Origin: Gammaproteobacteria bacterium
Lineage (GTDB): Bacteria > Pseudomonadota > Gammaproteobacteria > Pseudomonadales > Halieaceae
DNA: 44,137 nt
Assembly: GCA_030427485.1 (NCBI GenBank)
Contig: JAUICG010000037.1
Span: 1 to 44,137 of the forward strand
Direction of reading: 5' to 3'
Shown here: piece by piece, positions 31,059 to 39,243 of the stretch
Layout: every line of letters starts with the position of its first letter
How positions within the stretch are numbered: the stretch's first letter is position 1
Notes under the pieces: generated by a model
The model's database searches: none
What the model was told of the DNA's origin: nothing
The model's input: only the letters and a program-made list of their open reading frames with translations
Translations under genes and position numbers: made by a program

Positions 31059-31759
31059 GGTGGTTCCTCCTTGCGGATCGGGTCCGCAATCTGTGTGAGT
31101 CACACGGAGGTCGGGGCACGGTATTACCTTGTAAACCAGCGAGCATTCCAGCCAGGTAACACCTGGATGTCTCGGCCAAACCGTTGTGTGCCCAGTCTAA
31201 ACCTATTCTGGCTGGAAATCATACCCAACTGGGCAGCAGTTGCTCAGTTTGAATCCTGGTAGGGGCCGAGAGCCTGAGAGGCAGAGTATGCGGTCTGGAC
31301 TGTGTGGCGACAGGACGTCGCCACCCAAGCCTGCACATGGATGTGCGCTTTTTGGCGTGTCCAGACCGCATACTCTGCCTCTCAGGCTCGTATTGTCAGG
31401 CTCCAAACTGATCCATTAACGGGAGAGTAAACGTGGTTGATTCATGCTACGCAGCGGTGAAGTCCGGCGAATGCGTGGGTGTCCTGCCGCTCAACTAATT
31501 TCCAGGGATGCGACACGCATCCTGTTTCAGCAGCGGCAATTGCAAGCCTGTTGCAATATACTGGGCTGTTGTACCGGTGCCGTTTGAAGCCTCGTTGTGC
31601 GAGCTTCCCAGACTCTCGACGCAACCCGAGTTCAAGCTGAGCCAATACCTGACCCGAGCGGGCGTTGCGATGTCACACCGGGCATTTTATGATTCAGGAT
31701 AAACAGATTCGGATGTTTGTACGGAATGGGTCTGAAGCCTGTAATGACAAGAGCAAGCA
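31059..31759. other. Long intergenic region containing repeat copy C
   Basis: This 701-base divergent region between the DUF2189 gene and the first methyltransferase gene contains repeat copy C (31246-31410). On either side I find only short reading frames without ribosome sites (for example 31442-31645 minus and 31508-31702 plus), which I do not accept. A weak promoter-like pair, TTGTAC (31717-31722) and TGTAAT (31740-31745, 17-bp spacing), precedes the methyltransferase start. Confidence 0.5.
31246..31410 (+). repeat. Palindromic repeat copy C (long-core type, 165 bp)
   Basis: Perfect 31-bp arms (31270-31300 and 31359-31389) enclose a 58-base core, the same length as copy A. The core has GTGGCGAC/GTCGCCAC closing an AGGAC loop (31304-31324), the hairpin GCACAT-GG-ATGTGC (31333-31346), and TTTTTGGCGT. 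Outer ends are CAGTTTGAA (31246-31254) and TCCAAACTG (31402-31410), a near-perfect terminal inverted repeat. Compared with copy A, three substitutions and one indel in the inner 25 bp of the left arm are mirrored in the right arm, and an A-T pair in the second hairpin is replaced by G-C. Confidence 0.88.
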
Positions 31760-32692
31760 ATGACTCAGGATGTTGAAACTGAACCGTGTTGCCCGGTGTG
31801 CCGCGCCGTCGACAGTTGTGCCCTGGCCGCTGTGCCGAGAGACTATGAGTACGGCGTCGAGATAGCGGACCAATTCGGGATGCGTGCCTGCAATGCCTGT
31901 GGTTCAGAGTTTGTTTCACCGCGTCCCTCACTGGATGAACTGCGCCGCCTGTATCCGGACAATTACTACGCGTACGGTAAGGAGATGGGCGGTTTCTGGC
32001 AGCGGATTTACGACATCTGGTGTCGCAGCGAGGCGAAGCGCTTGCTCAGCCTGTCCACGAAGCGACCGCTGCATCTGTTCGATGTCGGTGCGGGCGACTG
32101 CCGTCGTTTCAAAGCGATGGAGGCGGAGGGCGAGTTCAGGTTTTCCGGTGTGGAGATGAACCGGGAAATGGCCGAGGCTGGTTGTGACGCGGGCTTCGAT
32201 ATCGTGCCGGGTACCTTCGAGGAATTCGAACCGTCAGGCCGGGCGGGCACGGTTGACGTGCTCACGATAAACCATGTGATCGAACACGTAACCGATCCCT
32301 ATGAGACGGTGCTCAAGGCGCACGCGTTGCTGGCGGAAGACGGGATTTTTACCGGGCGTACGCCGAAACTGGCCAGTACCGGGCACCGGTACTTCGGCCG
32401 CTACTGGGGAGGCTATCACTTTCCCCGCCACCTGCAGCTTTTTTCTCGCGAGTCGCTCGAATTATTGTTGCACAAGTGCGGATTCCGCGACGTGGAGATT
32501 ATCGAGGAACTCAACCTGTTCCCGGCGCTGTCGCTGCAGAACATGCTGCTGGGTAAACTGGGCTTGCCGCTGGCACTGGAAGCGGGGCACTCCCGAATCT
32601 GGACGCTGCTGGTTTTCCTGACCGCGCCGCTGAGTATTTTCGATTACCTTTTTCGCCGCAGCGACTGCATGATTTTCAGCGCCAGAAAGTGA
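31760..32692 (+). CDS. Class I SAM-dependent methyltransferase with N-terminal zinc ribbon
   Basis: Protein of 310 aa. A zinc-ribbon-like N-terminus has Cys11-x2-Cys14 (CCPVC) and Cys44-x2-Cys47 (CNAC). The Rossmann methyltransferase domain follows, with motif I as LFDVGAGDCRRF and post-I acidic residue in FSGVEMN; VLTINHVIEHVTDPYE is typical of methyltransferase_23-type proteins in polysaccharide clusters. It ends in a hydrophobic segment (LLVFLTAPLSIFDYLF). Likely modifies a sugar or lipid-linked intermediate. The stop overlaps the next start (TGATG), so it is coupled to the desaturase gene. The substrate is unknown. Confidence 0.85.
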   Translation: MTQDVETEPCCPVCRAVDSCALAAVPRDYEYGVEIADQFGMRACNACGSEFVSPRPSLDELRRLYPDNYYAYGKEMGGFWQRIYDIWCRSEAKRLLSLSTKRPLHLFDVGAGDCRRFKAMEAEGEFRFSGVEMNREMAEAGCDAGFDIVPGTFEEFEPSGRAGTVDVLTINHVIEHVTDPYETVLKAHALLAEDGIFTGRTPKLASTGHRYFGRYWGGYHFPRHLQLFSRESLELLLHKCGFRDVEIIEELNLFPALSLQNMLLGKLGLPLALEAGHSRIWTLLVFLTAPLSIFDYLFRRSDCMIFSARK

Positions 32693-33696
32693 TGTCAGTC
32701 AGCGTCATTCCAACTCGCGAAGCCATCCAGTTCACGGCGGAGGAGCGATACTATTACCGGCGGCCGGCCATTCCGCGCCTTATCCTGGACCTGCTTCTGC
32801 CCTGGATACAGGTGGTCATCGGTTGCGCGCTGTTTATCGCCTACCCATCTGTGTGGACGTGGATCGTCGCGGTTTTTATCATCGCCGGCGCGCAGCATGG
32901 CCTGTCGCTGATAGCGCATGAAGCGTCGCACTTTCTGTTGTGGCCGCAAAACAAGCGGATAAACGATTTTATCGGTACCTGGTTTTTTGCCGCACCGGCG
33001 CTGCTGCCCTTCAACGTGTATCGCCAGCGGCATATTATTCACCACCGCCTCGTCTCCCGGCCCGGTGACTCCAAGGATGCCTATATTCGCGACTGGCGGG
33101 GCTGGCGTTTTCTGGCGGAGGTCTGCCGCAGCCTCTCCGGTCTCGAGTACCTGGTCAAGGTGCGCGATGCATTTCGATCGGGTAAAAGCGGCGAGATCGA
33201 AAAATTCGAGTCCAATCTGCGCAACGACCAGATCAGGATACTGGTGGTGCACGCGGTGATCTTCCTGGTGCTCACGCTGTACGATCCTCTCCACTTCGGA
33301 GTGCCCACCTACTACGTCATTTTGTGGTTGTGGCCGATGCTGACCGTGACATTCCTGTTCGCGAAGATCCGCGCCCTGATCGAGCACCAGCCCGCCCGGT
33401 CAGGCATGTCTGAAGCGGAGGAAACACCGTACTTCATGAATACACCCGGGCCGATGCTGCGCTCCGTCAAGGCAACCTGGTTCGAGCGGCTGTATCTCTC
33501 CAAAGTAAATTTTCATTATCACGCCGAGCATCACCTGTGGCCGTGGATCAGTTACCAGCACCTGCCGGAGATCAACTCGCGCATCTGGCAGGGATACGAG
33601 AACCGGGATATGCTGATGATAGATGGCAACCTGGTGGTGTTCGATGACCGCTACAGCTACGCGACCGGGGTAAAAAATGTGATTCGCGGCAGCTGA
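32692..33696 (+). CDS. Membrane fatty acid desaturase family protein
   Basis: Protein of 334 aa with about four membrane segments and the three histidine boxes of di-iron desaturases/hydroxylases: HEASH (76-80), RHIIHH (His114, His117, His118) and HYHAEHH (His277, His280, His281). The family inserts double bonds into acyl chains or hydroxylates lipids, using O2 and an external electron donor. Its location among glycan and methyltransferase genes suggests modification of a lipid-linked surface molecule, but ordinary membrane lipid desaturation is as likely. The ATG at 32692 overlaps the preceding stop codon; a GTG directly before it is less likely. Confidence 0.9.
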   Translation: MSVSVIPTREAIQFTAEERYYYRRPAIPRLILDLLLPWIQVVIGCALFIAYPSVWTWIVAVFIIAGAQHGLSLIAHEASHFLLWPQNKRINDFIGTWFFAAPALLPFNVYRQRHIIHHRLVSRPGDSKDAYIRDWRGWRFLAEVCRSLSGLEYLVKVRDAFRSGKSGEIEKFESNLRNDQIRILVVHAVIFLVLTLYDPLHFGVPTYYVILWLWPMLTVTFLFAKIRALIEHQPARSGMSEAEETPYFMNTPGPMLRSVKATWFERLYLSKVNFHYHAEHHLWPWISYQHLPEINSRIWQGYENRDMLMIDGNLVVFDDRYSYATGVKNVIRGS

Positions 33697-33702
33697 AGCG
33701 GC

Positions 33703-34119
33703 TCAACCCTGGCGCACAAACACCCAGATGGAACTGAGAAAGAAGCTCCATGCGGTTATGGTCGCATTGGCCAGGAACTGAACGATAAGGTAATGAACCT
33801 GTAGTGCTTTTACCCCGTAATACATCACCAGGGCGTTAATGACGAAAATCCCCGCACACATCAGTATGTACCTGGCAAGCGCCACCTGGTGAGAAGCATC
33901 CGAGCCAAAGGTCCAGTGATACTGGAAAGAGTAGTGATAACACCCGGTCAGGAGCAAAGCGATACTGGATCCCAGCAGTACGTCAAGCGACAGCCCGTCG
34001 ACAAAAAGCCAGGTCAGGGCGATGAGCAGAACGCCGCTGCTTACCCCGACAAGCGAGTGACGAATCAGTCTGGGAGCTTCAACCATGTGCCAGCCCTGAA
34101 CATACAACGAAATCGGCAT
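33703..34119 (-). CDS. GtrA family membrane protein (putative flippase)
   Basis: Protein of 138 aa with four transmembrane segments, matching the GtrA/DPMS3 family: LIRHSLVGVSSGVLLIAL at the first helix, CYHYSFQYHWTFG between helices 2 and 3, and NATITAWSFFLSSIWVF at the end (the conserved aromatic NF/RxWVF-like finish). GtrA proteins flip undecaprenyl-phosphate-linked glucose or similar sugars across the inner membrane. A GtrB-like GT2 and a GT-C-like membrane transferase lie within 4 kb, making a GtrABC-type group. The start is uncertain: 34119 or the ATG 33 bases later; neither has a strong ribosome site. Confidence 0.8.
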   Translation of the reverse strand: MPISLYVQGWHMVEAPRLIRHSLVGVSSGVLLIALTWLFVDGLSLDVLLGSSIALLLTGCYHYSFQYHWTFGSDASHQVALARYILMCAGIFVINALVMYYGVKALQVHYLIVQFLANATITAWSFFLSSIWVFVRQG

Positions 34120-34394
34120 TCTAGGGCTATCGTGGGGTGAACTCTACCCGTGGCGCAGAAATTTCAGTAAGTTGTGATGCGCCTCCCCTTTGTGAGCCCG
34201 GTGCGCGGACCCTGGCAAGCGAATGCCGGTAGCGCGTGAAACGACATTGTCGATTGCTGTATCGAATGGTAAAGAGAGCGCAAAGCAATGCCAGGCGCTT
34301 TTCGACTTGTGCTATATTTCGCCAGGTTTTTGTCCGCACTGCAGCAGCGTTGGTGTCGGGCGTTACATTCCGAGACACCCCGGACAGGACGGAT

Positions 34395-36014
34395 ATGACG
34401 ACAACTCAGTGGCCCCGGCCGGGTCTTGCATACCAGGCGACTCTCCTGGTTTGCGTCGTGTTTTTTACGGCCGCGCTGGCCGTTAATCATCTAAAGCTTG
34501 TGTCGCACGAGTACCCGCTGGATTACAACGAAGGCGGTATGCTGGTGACCACGGCGTCACTGGTGAAGGGGGAGAGCCCCTATTCGATTGCGAGCCAGCC
34601 GGCCCACATCAGTCTCTATCCCATAATGACCAATATACTCGTAGCGCCACTGGCGCGTGTTTTTGGCAACACATTCGAATTGCACCGTATTGTTTGCGCG
34701 ATTTTTATTCTTGCCTGCTGCGCACTCTGTTACTACCTGTGCCGCAGGGCGTCGGGAGGACGTACGGAGAGTTTTATAGCGGCCGCCCTTTGCTACGCCG
34801 CCCTTCTTCACTACTCCACACCTGTTGCCAGTACCAACAGCCTGGGTTTGTTCCTGTTCCTGTCGGCCATAACCGTTCCCTGGGTGAACGGCTTCTCAAC
34901 CCGCAGTCTGGCAGTGGCGATTTTGCTCGGTATCCTGGCGTTTTACACCAAGCAGTATTTCGTCGCCTGTCTTGGCTATGTGGCGCTGTATATGTTTCTC
35001 ACTGAATCCAAGAGGCGGGCTATCTATTTTGGACTGGCATCGCTGGCGGCGTTCAGCGCAGTGTTGGTGGTGGTCTACTACACGGTGCCATTCTACCTGG
35101 AGGCTACGCTTTTCGCTGTCGGGTCTGCGTATATCGTGTACGCGTACAACGAATATGTGGTCGGCCAACTCGGGGAGTATATGCAAATCTATCTGCCCTT
35201 GCTGATCATGTTAACCTGCGCGGCGGTTTACAGGTGGTACTTGAAGCGGCGTTCACCAGCGCCCGAGGGGCCTGGTTCGCAGCGCGGTCGGCCCGTAAAC
35301 CTGCGTCATTTCGACCAGCCCCTGCTGGCGTACAAGCCAAACTACATCTGGTTTTGCTGCGCTTGTTCGATATTCATCTTCGTGCTTATCCTGGGGCGCA
35401 ATCCGGGAAACCACCTGACGTATCTTTTCCAGGTGGTTTCCCCCTTCCTGCTGGTCGGGACCTTCGCGCTTGTCTCGGGCCTGCCCAAAGCGCGTTGGCC
35501 TTTCAGTGTCCTGATCGTATGGTCGCTGTACAACTGCTACGTGATGTTGCCCAGGGATTTTTCAGTCAACGATGAGGGGTGGAGAAGAATCAGGAGCGAA
35601 ATTTCCCGGGCTGACGATATCTACGCATCCACCCTGGTGGTCGAGGAGGCCGTAGCCAGGGGGTCGCCCCTCTATCTTAGCGGCGGTACTCGTTATTTCA
35701 TCTTTGCCGGTGCTAAGCCGTCCTTTTTCGTAAAAGCAGACGAGCAGCATCGAGAGCCCCAGATCTGGGAGCGGCATGTCGAGCGGATACAGTCCAAAAT
35801 CGTGAACCGGGAGTTCGATCTGTTGGTGATAGACAACCTGATGTCTCTGCCCAAATCCTTCCAGGATTCCGGGGTCGATACCCAGGCATTACTGGAAGCC
35901 CACTATAAATTGGTCGCCGAAATCAAACTTCCGCTGATGAAACGGCTGGGCGGTGGCGGTTACCGCGTGAAAATCTGGAAGCCGCGACGAGCGCCGGCAG
36001 CCCTCTCCGATTAA
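34395..36014 (+). CDS. GT-C-fold (GT39/83-like) membrane glycosyltransferase
   Basis: Protein of 539 aa with about ten or eleven transmembrane helices and a soluble C-terminal domain of about 150 residues. An early periplasmic loop has SHEYPLDYNEGGMLVTTASL, resembling the acidic DxxEG-type catalytic loop of GT-C enzymes (PMT/ArnT type) that use polyprenyl-phosphate sugars. No exact subfamily is clear. The start at 34395 has AGGA at about 8 nt; an upstream extension of the open frame carries no membrane or conserved features. It could be the transferase that moves the sugar flipped by GtrA onto an O-antigen or lipid. Its stop shares the four bases TTAA with the opposite gene's stop. Confidence 0.75.
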   Translation: MTTTQWPRPGLAYQATLLVCVVFFTAALAVNHLKLVSHEYPLDYNEGGMLVTTASLVKGESPYSIASQPAHISLYPIMTNILVAPLARVFGNTFELHRIVCAIFILACCALCYYLCRRASGGRTESFIAAALCYAALLHYSTPVASTNSLGLFLFLSAITVPWVNGFSTRSLAVAILLGILAFYTKQYFVACLGYVALYMFLTESKRRAIYFGLASLAAFSAVLVVVYYTVPFYLEATLFAVGSAYIVYAYNEYVVGQLGEYMQIYLPLLIMLTCAAVYRWYLKRRSPAPEGPGSQRGRPVNLRHFDQPLLAYKPNYIWFCCACSIFIFVLILGRNPGNHLTYLFQVVSPFLLVGTFALVSGLPKARWPFSVLIVWSLYNCYVMLPRDFSVNDEGWRRIRSEISRADDIYASTLVVEEAVARGSPLYLSGGTRYFIFAGAKPSFFVKADEQHREPQIWERHVERIQSKIVNREFDLLVIDNLMSLPKSFQDSGVDTQALLEAHYKLVAEIKLPLMKRLGGGGYRVKIWKPRRAPAALSD

Positions 36015-36748
36015 CCCGCTGGCGTTGGGCGGTACACTGCATAAGCGCTGGTTCCCCTCACTCGCGGAGGCATGATTGCCGCCTCCAGTCGACACAGGGA
36101 CGATACCAGTCGGTGAACCGGGCGCATGACTTTTCCCGGCGCATGCATCTGCGTCTCACGCTGGATACCCAGTGCGGACATCAGCCGCAACGGCAGATAG
36201 GGCAGGCGGAAGAAGTAACCGGCGCTGTGGGTTGTCCAGTTCAGTTGTGCCGACATGTCATCCAGCATATCCAGGGTGTAGCGGCGGTAGTGTCCGTAAA
36301 AGTCGTCGAAATTGGACCATATCTCCTGGCAACTGGGTACAGTGACGATGACCACGGCCAGGTTGGGAAAGCTGCCCACCAGTTTTTTCAGAAATTGTTC
36401 CGGTTCGGGCAGGTGCTCGATAACGTCAAGCAACAGCAGGCCGCTGATTTCTGCACGCTGTTCAATGGGCAGGTCACAGGCGTCTATCCCCGAGTCCACG
36501 AAAGCCTGCATGCCCTCGATGGGTTCCACTTCGGCCAGCTCGACCCCGCGGACATCGAGGCCGAAGTCCCGCAGTCCTTTAACCACTGGCCCTCGGCCAC
36601 AGCCCACTTCCAGGAAGATGCTGTCTGCGGTGGATTCGCGAAGCAGGATGTCGGCTAACAGCCGATTGCGGGCGACGTACCACCAATGAAAATCGATGCC
36701 CTCCGGATAGCACAGTTCAAACTGTTGGTCAGAGAAGGTTGTCGTCAT
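36011..36748 (-). CDS. Class I SAM-dependent methyltransferase
   Basis: Protein of 245 aa. Motif I is FLEVGCGRGPVVKGL, followed by VRGVELAEVEP, and LLLLDVIEHLPEPEQFLKKL is the usual methyltransferase_23-type segment. The N-terminal FHWWYVARNRLLADIL is typical of methyltransferases in glycan loci. The C-terminus is basic and lacks a membrane segment. It is encoded opposite the surrounding genes and converges with the GT-C gene, sharing TTAA (36011-36014) in the two stop codons. A role in sugar O- or N-methylation is inferred from context. Confidence 0.85.
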   Translation of the reverse strand: MTTTFSDQQFELCYPEGIDFHWWYVARNRLLADILLRESTADSIFLEVGCGRGPVVKGLRDFGLDVRGVELAEVEPIEGMQAFVDSGIDACDLPIEQRAEISGLLLLDVIEHLPEPEQFLKKLVGSFPNLAVVIVTVPSCQEIWSNFDDFYGHYRRYTLDMLDDMSAQLNWTTHSAGYFFRLPYLPLRLMSALGIQRETQMHAPGKVMRPVHRLVSSLCRLEAAIMPPRVRGTSAYAVYRPTPAG

Positions 36749-37098
36749 AGCGTATTGATTCGGCGTACCGGCGTTGTGAACAGAATCCCGGCATCTGCGC
36801 TGCTCCGGGACGGTCGCCGGAGGCGCGGTTTCCGGCGGTTTTCCGGGCTCTGCTTCGCTTCAACTGGAGGGCGTCAATATACTCTGTGGCGATCCATATG
36901 GCTAGAAGCGCTGCTCTGCCCATGGCTCCATTGTGCGACGATAATGTAGGCAGGGACAGGGCAAATGCCGAAAAAGCGCAACAGTTTCGCGCGCTGGTTC
37001 TAAAATTGGAGAAATAACGGCCGGGCAGCTTGCGAAATCAGTATCGGGGATGTTCTGATATACAATTACTGTTTTGTGAGTGCTGGAAGGTAAGGTTC
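36749..37098. other. Intergenic region upstream of the GT2 gene
   Basis: This 350-base region between a minus-strand methyltransferase and the plus-strand GT2 gene holds no accepted gene. It contains the small inverted repeat CTCCGG-N8-CCGGAG (36803-36822). A -10-like TACAAT (37061-37066), without a good -35, lies about 33 bases ahead of the GT2 start. Nothing else is recognised. Confidence 0.5.
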
Positions 37099-38061
37099 AT
37101 GTCGACGAAGTCCATGCCCGTCCTGGCGATCGTGATACCGTGCTACAACGAGGAGGCGGTACTGCCCGTGACATCGCGCACGATGAGTTCCAAACTCGAT
37201 TCGCTGGTGGAGCGGGGCCTGATCAGTCCGGACTCTCGCATTTACTTTGTTGACGACGGCAGTACCGATGCCACCTGGGCGTGCATTGCACAAATGGTCG
37301 CCTCTGATCGAAAATTTCGGGGTATCAAGCTGGCGCGGAACTACGGCCATCAGTATGCGCTTTACGCCGGACTGATGAATGCCGACGGTGATGCGATGGT
37401 TTCCATCGACGCGGACTTACAGGACGATATCAACGCTGTGGATACTATGATCGAGCGTTTTGCGGAAGGTAACGAGATCGTGTTCGGGGTCCGGGATGAC
37501 CGGCATACCGACGGGAAGTTCAAGCGCTGGACGGCAGCGCTGCACTACTGGGTTGCCGCCCGTTTCGGAATCAAGACAATTCCCAATCACGCCGACTTCC
37601 GCTTGATGAGCAGGAAAGCCGTTGCCATGTTGGGCAAATACCGTGAGAACAATATCTATCTTCGCGGTGTCGTTCCGTTGCTGGGCCTGAAATCCTGCAA
37701 GGTGTTCTACTCGCGCGGCGAGCGATACGCCGGTGAGTCCAAATACACGTTGCGTGACATGCTGGGATTGTCCGTGCGCGGTCTCACCTCGTTTTCCATC
37801 ACACCGCTGCGCGCAATCGCGCTCTGCGGGTTCACGGTATTCCTGATATCGCTTGGCCTGAGCGGCTGGGCGTTGTGGGCGAAAATAACCAATATGGAGA
37901 CGGGCATAGAAGGCTGGGCTTCCACAGTGATACCGATGTACCTGCTCGGCGGTCTGCAGTTGCTGGCAATCGGCGTGGTTGGGGAGTACGTCGGCAAGAT
38001 GTATATGGAGGTCAAGAAGCGACCGATGTACCAGGTAGAAGAAATTCTCGGGGGAGATTGA
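37099..38061 (+). CDS. GtrB/DPM1-like glycosyltransferase family 2
   Basis: Protein of 320 aa. The GT2 catalytic domain shows VIPCYNEEAVLP, VDDGSTDATW and the DxD region SIDADLQDD. Two transmembrane helices at the C-terminus (RAIALCGFTVFLISLGLSGW and PMYLLGGLQLLAIGVVGEYV) and the end GKMYMEVKKRPMY match bactoprenol-phosphate glucosyltransferases (GtrB, YfdH) and related enzymes such as ArnC. It would transfer a sugar from a nucleotide donor to undecaprenyl phosphate. The start at 37099 follows TAAGG at short spacing. With the GtrA gene (33703-34119) and a GT-C-type transferase it forms the elements of an O-antigen modification system. Confidence 0.88.
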   Translation: MSTKSMPVLAIVIPCYNEEAVLPVTSRTMSSKLDSLVERGLISPDSRIYFVDDGSTDATWACIAQMVASDRKFRGIKLARNYGHQYALYAGLMNADGDAMVSIDADLQDDINAVDTMIERFAEGNEIVFGVRDDRHTDGKFKRWTAALHYWVAARFGIKTIPNHADFRLMSRKAVAMLGKYRENNIYLRGVVPLLGLKSCKVFYSRGERYAGESKYTLRDMLGLSVRGLTSFSITPLRAIALCGFTVFLISLGLSGWALWAKITNMETGIEGWASTVIPMYLLGGLQLLAIGVVGEYVGKMYMEVKKRPMYQVEEILGGD

Positions 38062-38066
38062 GCTAA

Positions 38067-38093
38067 CACGCAGGCCGTCACGGCTCCTGCGTG
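38067..38093 (+). terminator. Hairpin just after the GT2 gene
   Basis: CACGCAGG (38067-38074) pairs with CCTGCGTG (38086-38093). Inside, CCGT/ACGG (38075-38078/38080-38083) can continue the stem with a two-base bulge. It begins five bases after the GT2 stop codon and is followed only by a weakly T-rich stretch, so termination is likely but not certain. Confidence 0.5.
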
Positions 38094-38282
38094 GCGGCGG
38101 TTATCTCTTGTCGTTTGTCAGCCATAAGCAGTGAATGCACTCGCCCCGGGGCACCCGCAACAGCTCGAGGGCACGGTGCGCGGGCCGGGCGCGCCGGTAG
38201 CCGGTACAGGCTGACGACCGTAGGGTACAGGCGCATATTATTGGGACACTCGCTTGCCGGGCATTGATTAAAGAGTATCGTG

Positions 38283-39197
38283 ATGAACACTATTAACAGC
38301 GGCGCCGATAGGCCCGGGGCGCAGTCCAATCCCGTAGAGTGCTGCCCGGTTTGTGGCGCGCCTTGCTCAGGAACCGCGTATTCCCTGCCTCGTTTCGATC
38401 TGCTGGTTTGCCCGGTCTGCACCCATCTGTTCTCCCGTTTGAAAGTGGAGCCGGAAGCCTATGAGGCGGACTATTTCCTCGAGAGCAACAGCGAACACTG
38501 GGACAATCCCGAGGAGGCCCTGTTCAACGACCTCGACGGATTGATCCAGGGTTATATACCCGGCCAGCGACAGGCGGTGCGGACGCTGGATGTCGGCACG
38601 GCAACCGGGTATCTTCCCCGGCATTTCGGGGCACTGGGGTATGAAAGCTGGGGGCTCGATATCAGCGAGGCGGCGGTGCGCTACGGCACTGAGGAACTGA
38701 ACATTCCCCGGCTGCAGGCGGCCAATATCGAGTCCTATGTAGCGGACATACCTTTTCCGGTGGTAACCAACATCTATGTGATTGAACATGTGGCGCAGCC
38801 CGTGCCCTTTCTGGAAGGCATCAGGCGTAGCCTGGCGGATGACGGAATCTTTATCTGCATGACGGTGGACTCGGACTCTTTGATTTTTCGGCTGGCAAAG
38901 CTTCTCTACCGGATGACCGGCGGGCGCAGTTTTTCCGCCCTGGAACGCATCTGCGAAGTTCACCACCTGAACCACTTCAATCGCCGGAGCCTGGACCGCG
39001 CGCTGGACAGGGCCGGTTTTGAGGTAGTGCACCGGTTCAGTCGAAACCTGCCGCTGCGTACACTTACCCTGCGGCCGTTGCAGAGAGTGGCGGTTGCAGG
39101 CTTGTACCTACTATCACCCGTGCTCGATTCATGGTTTCTGCAGGGCGTTGTGTGCCGTGCCAAATCCGGCGGCGAACAGGCCGCGTTGTCGCAATAG
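38283..39197 (+). CDS. Class I SAM-dependent methyltransferase with N-terminal zinc ribbon
   Basis: Protein of 304 aa with Cys20/Cys21-x2-Cys24 (CCPVC) and Cys43-x2-Cys46 (CPVC), a zinc-ribbon N-terminus of the same style as the methyltransferase at 31760. Motif I is TLDVGTATGYLPRHF, with WGLDISEAAVRYG and VTNIYVIEHVAQPVPFL. The two proteins look like paralogues of moderate similarity. The start at 38283 (ATG) is preferred to the GTG just before it. It begins a short plus-strand run with a second methyltransferase 46 bp downstream and the radical SAM gene. Acts probably on a glycan or lipid-linked intermediate. Confidence 0.84.
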   Translation: MNTINSGADRPGAQSNPVECCPVCGAPCSGTAYSLPRFDLLVCPVCTHLFSRLKVEPEAYEADYFLESNSEHWDNPEEALFNDLDGLIQGYIPGQRQAVRTLDVGTATGYLPRHFGALGYESWGLDISEAAVRYGTEELNIPRLQAANIESYVADIPFPVVTNIYVIEHVAQPVPFLEGIRRSLADDGIFICMTVDSDSLIFRLAKLLYRMTGGRSFSALERICEVHHLNHFNRRSLDRALDRAGFEVVHRFSRNLPLRTLTLRPLQRVAVAGLYLLSPVLDSWFLQGVVCRAKSGGEQAALSQ

Positions 39198-39243
39198 TCG
39201 CCGTGAACAGTCGGCAGCTTCAGCCTTTGACGGGAGTTGATGA

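Noticed and set aside
31442..31702. Two overlapping small frames (minus 31442-31645, plus 31508-31702)
   Set aside because: No ribosome site and no family resemblance; both lie in a region without other coding signal.
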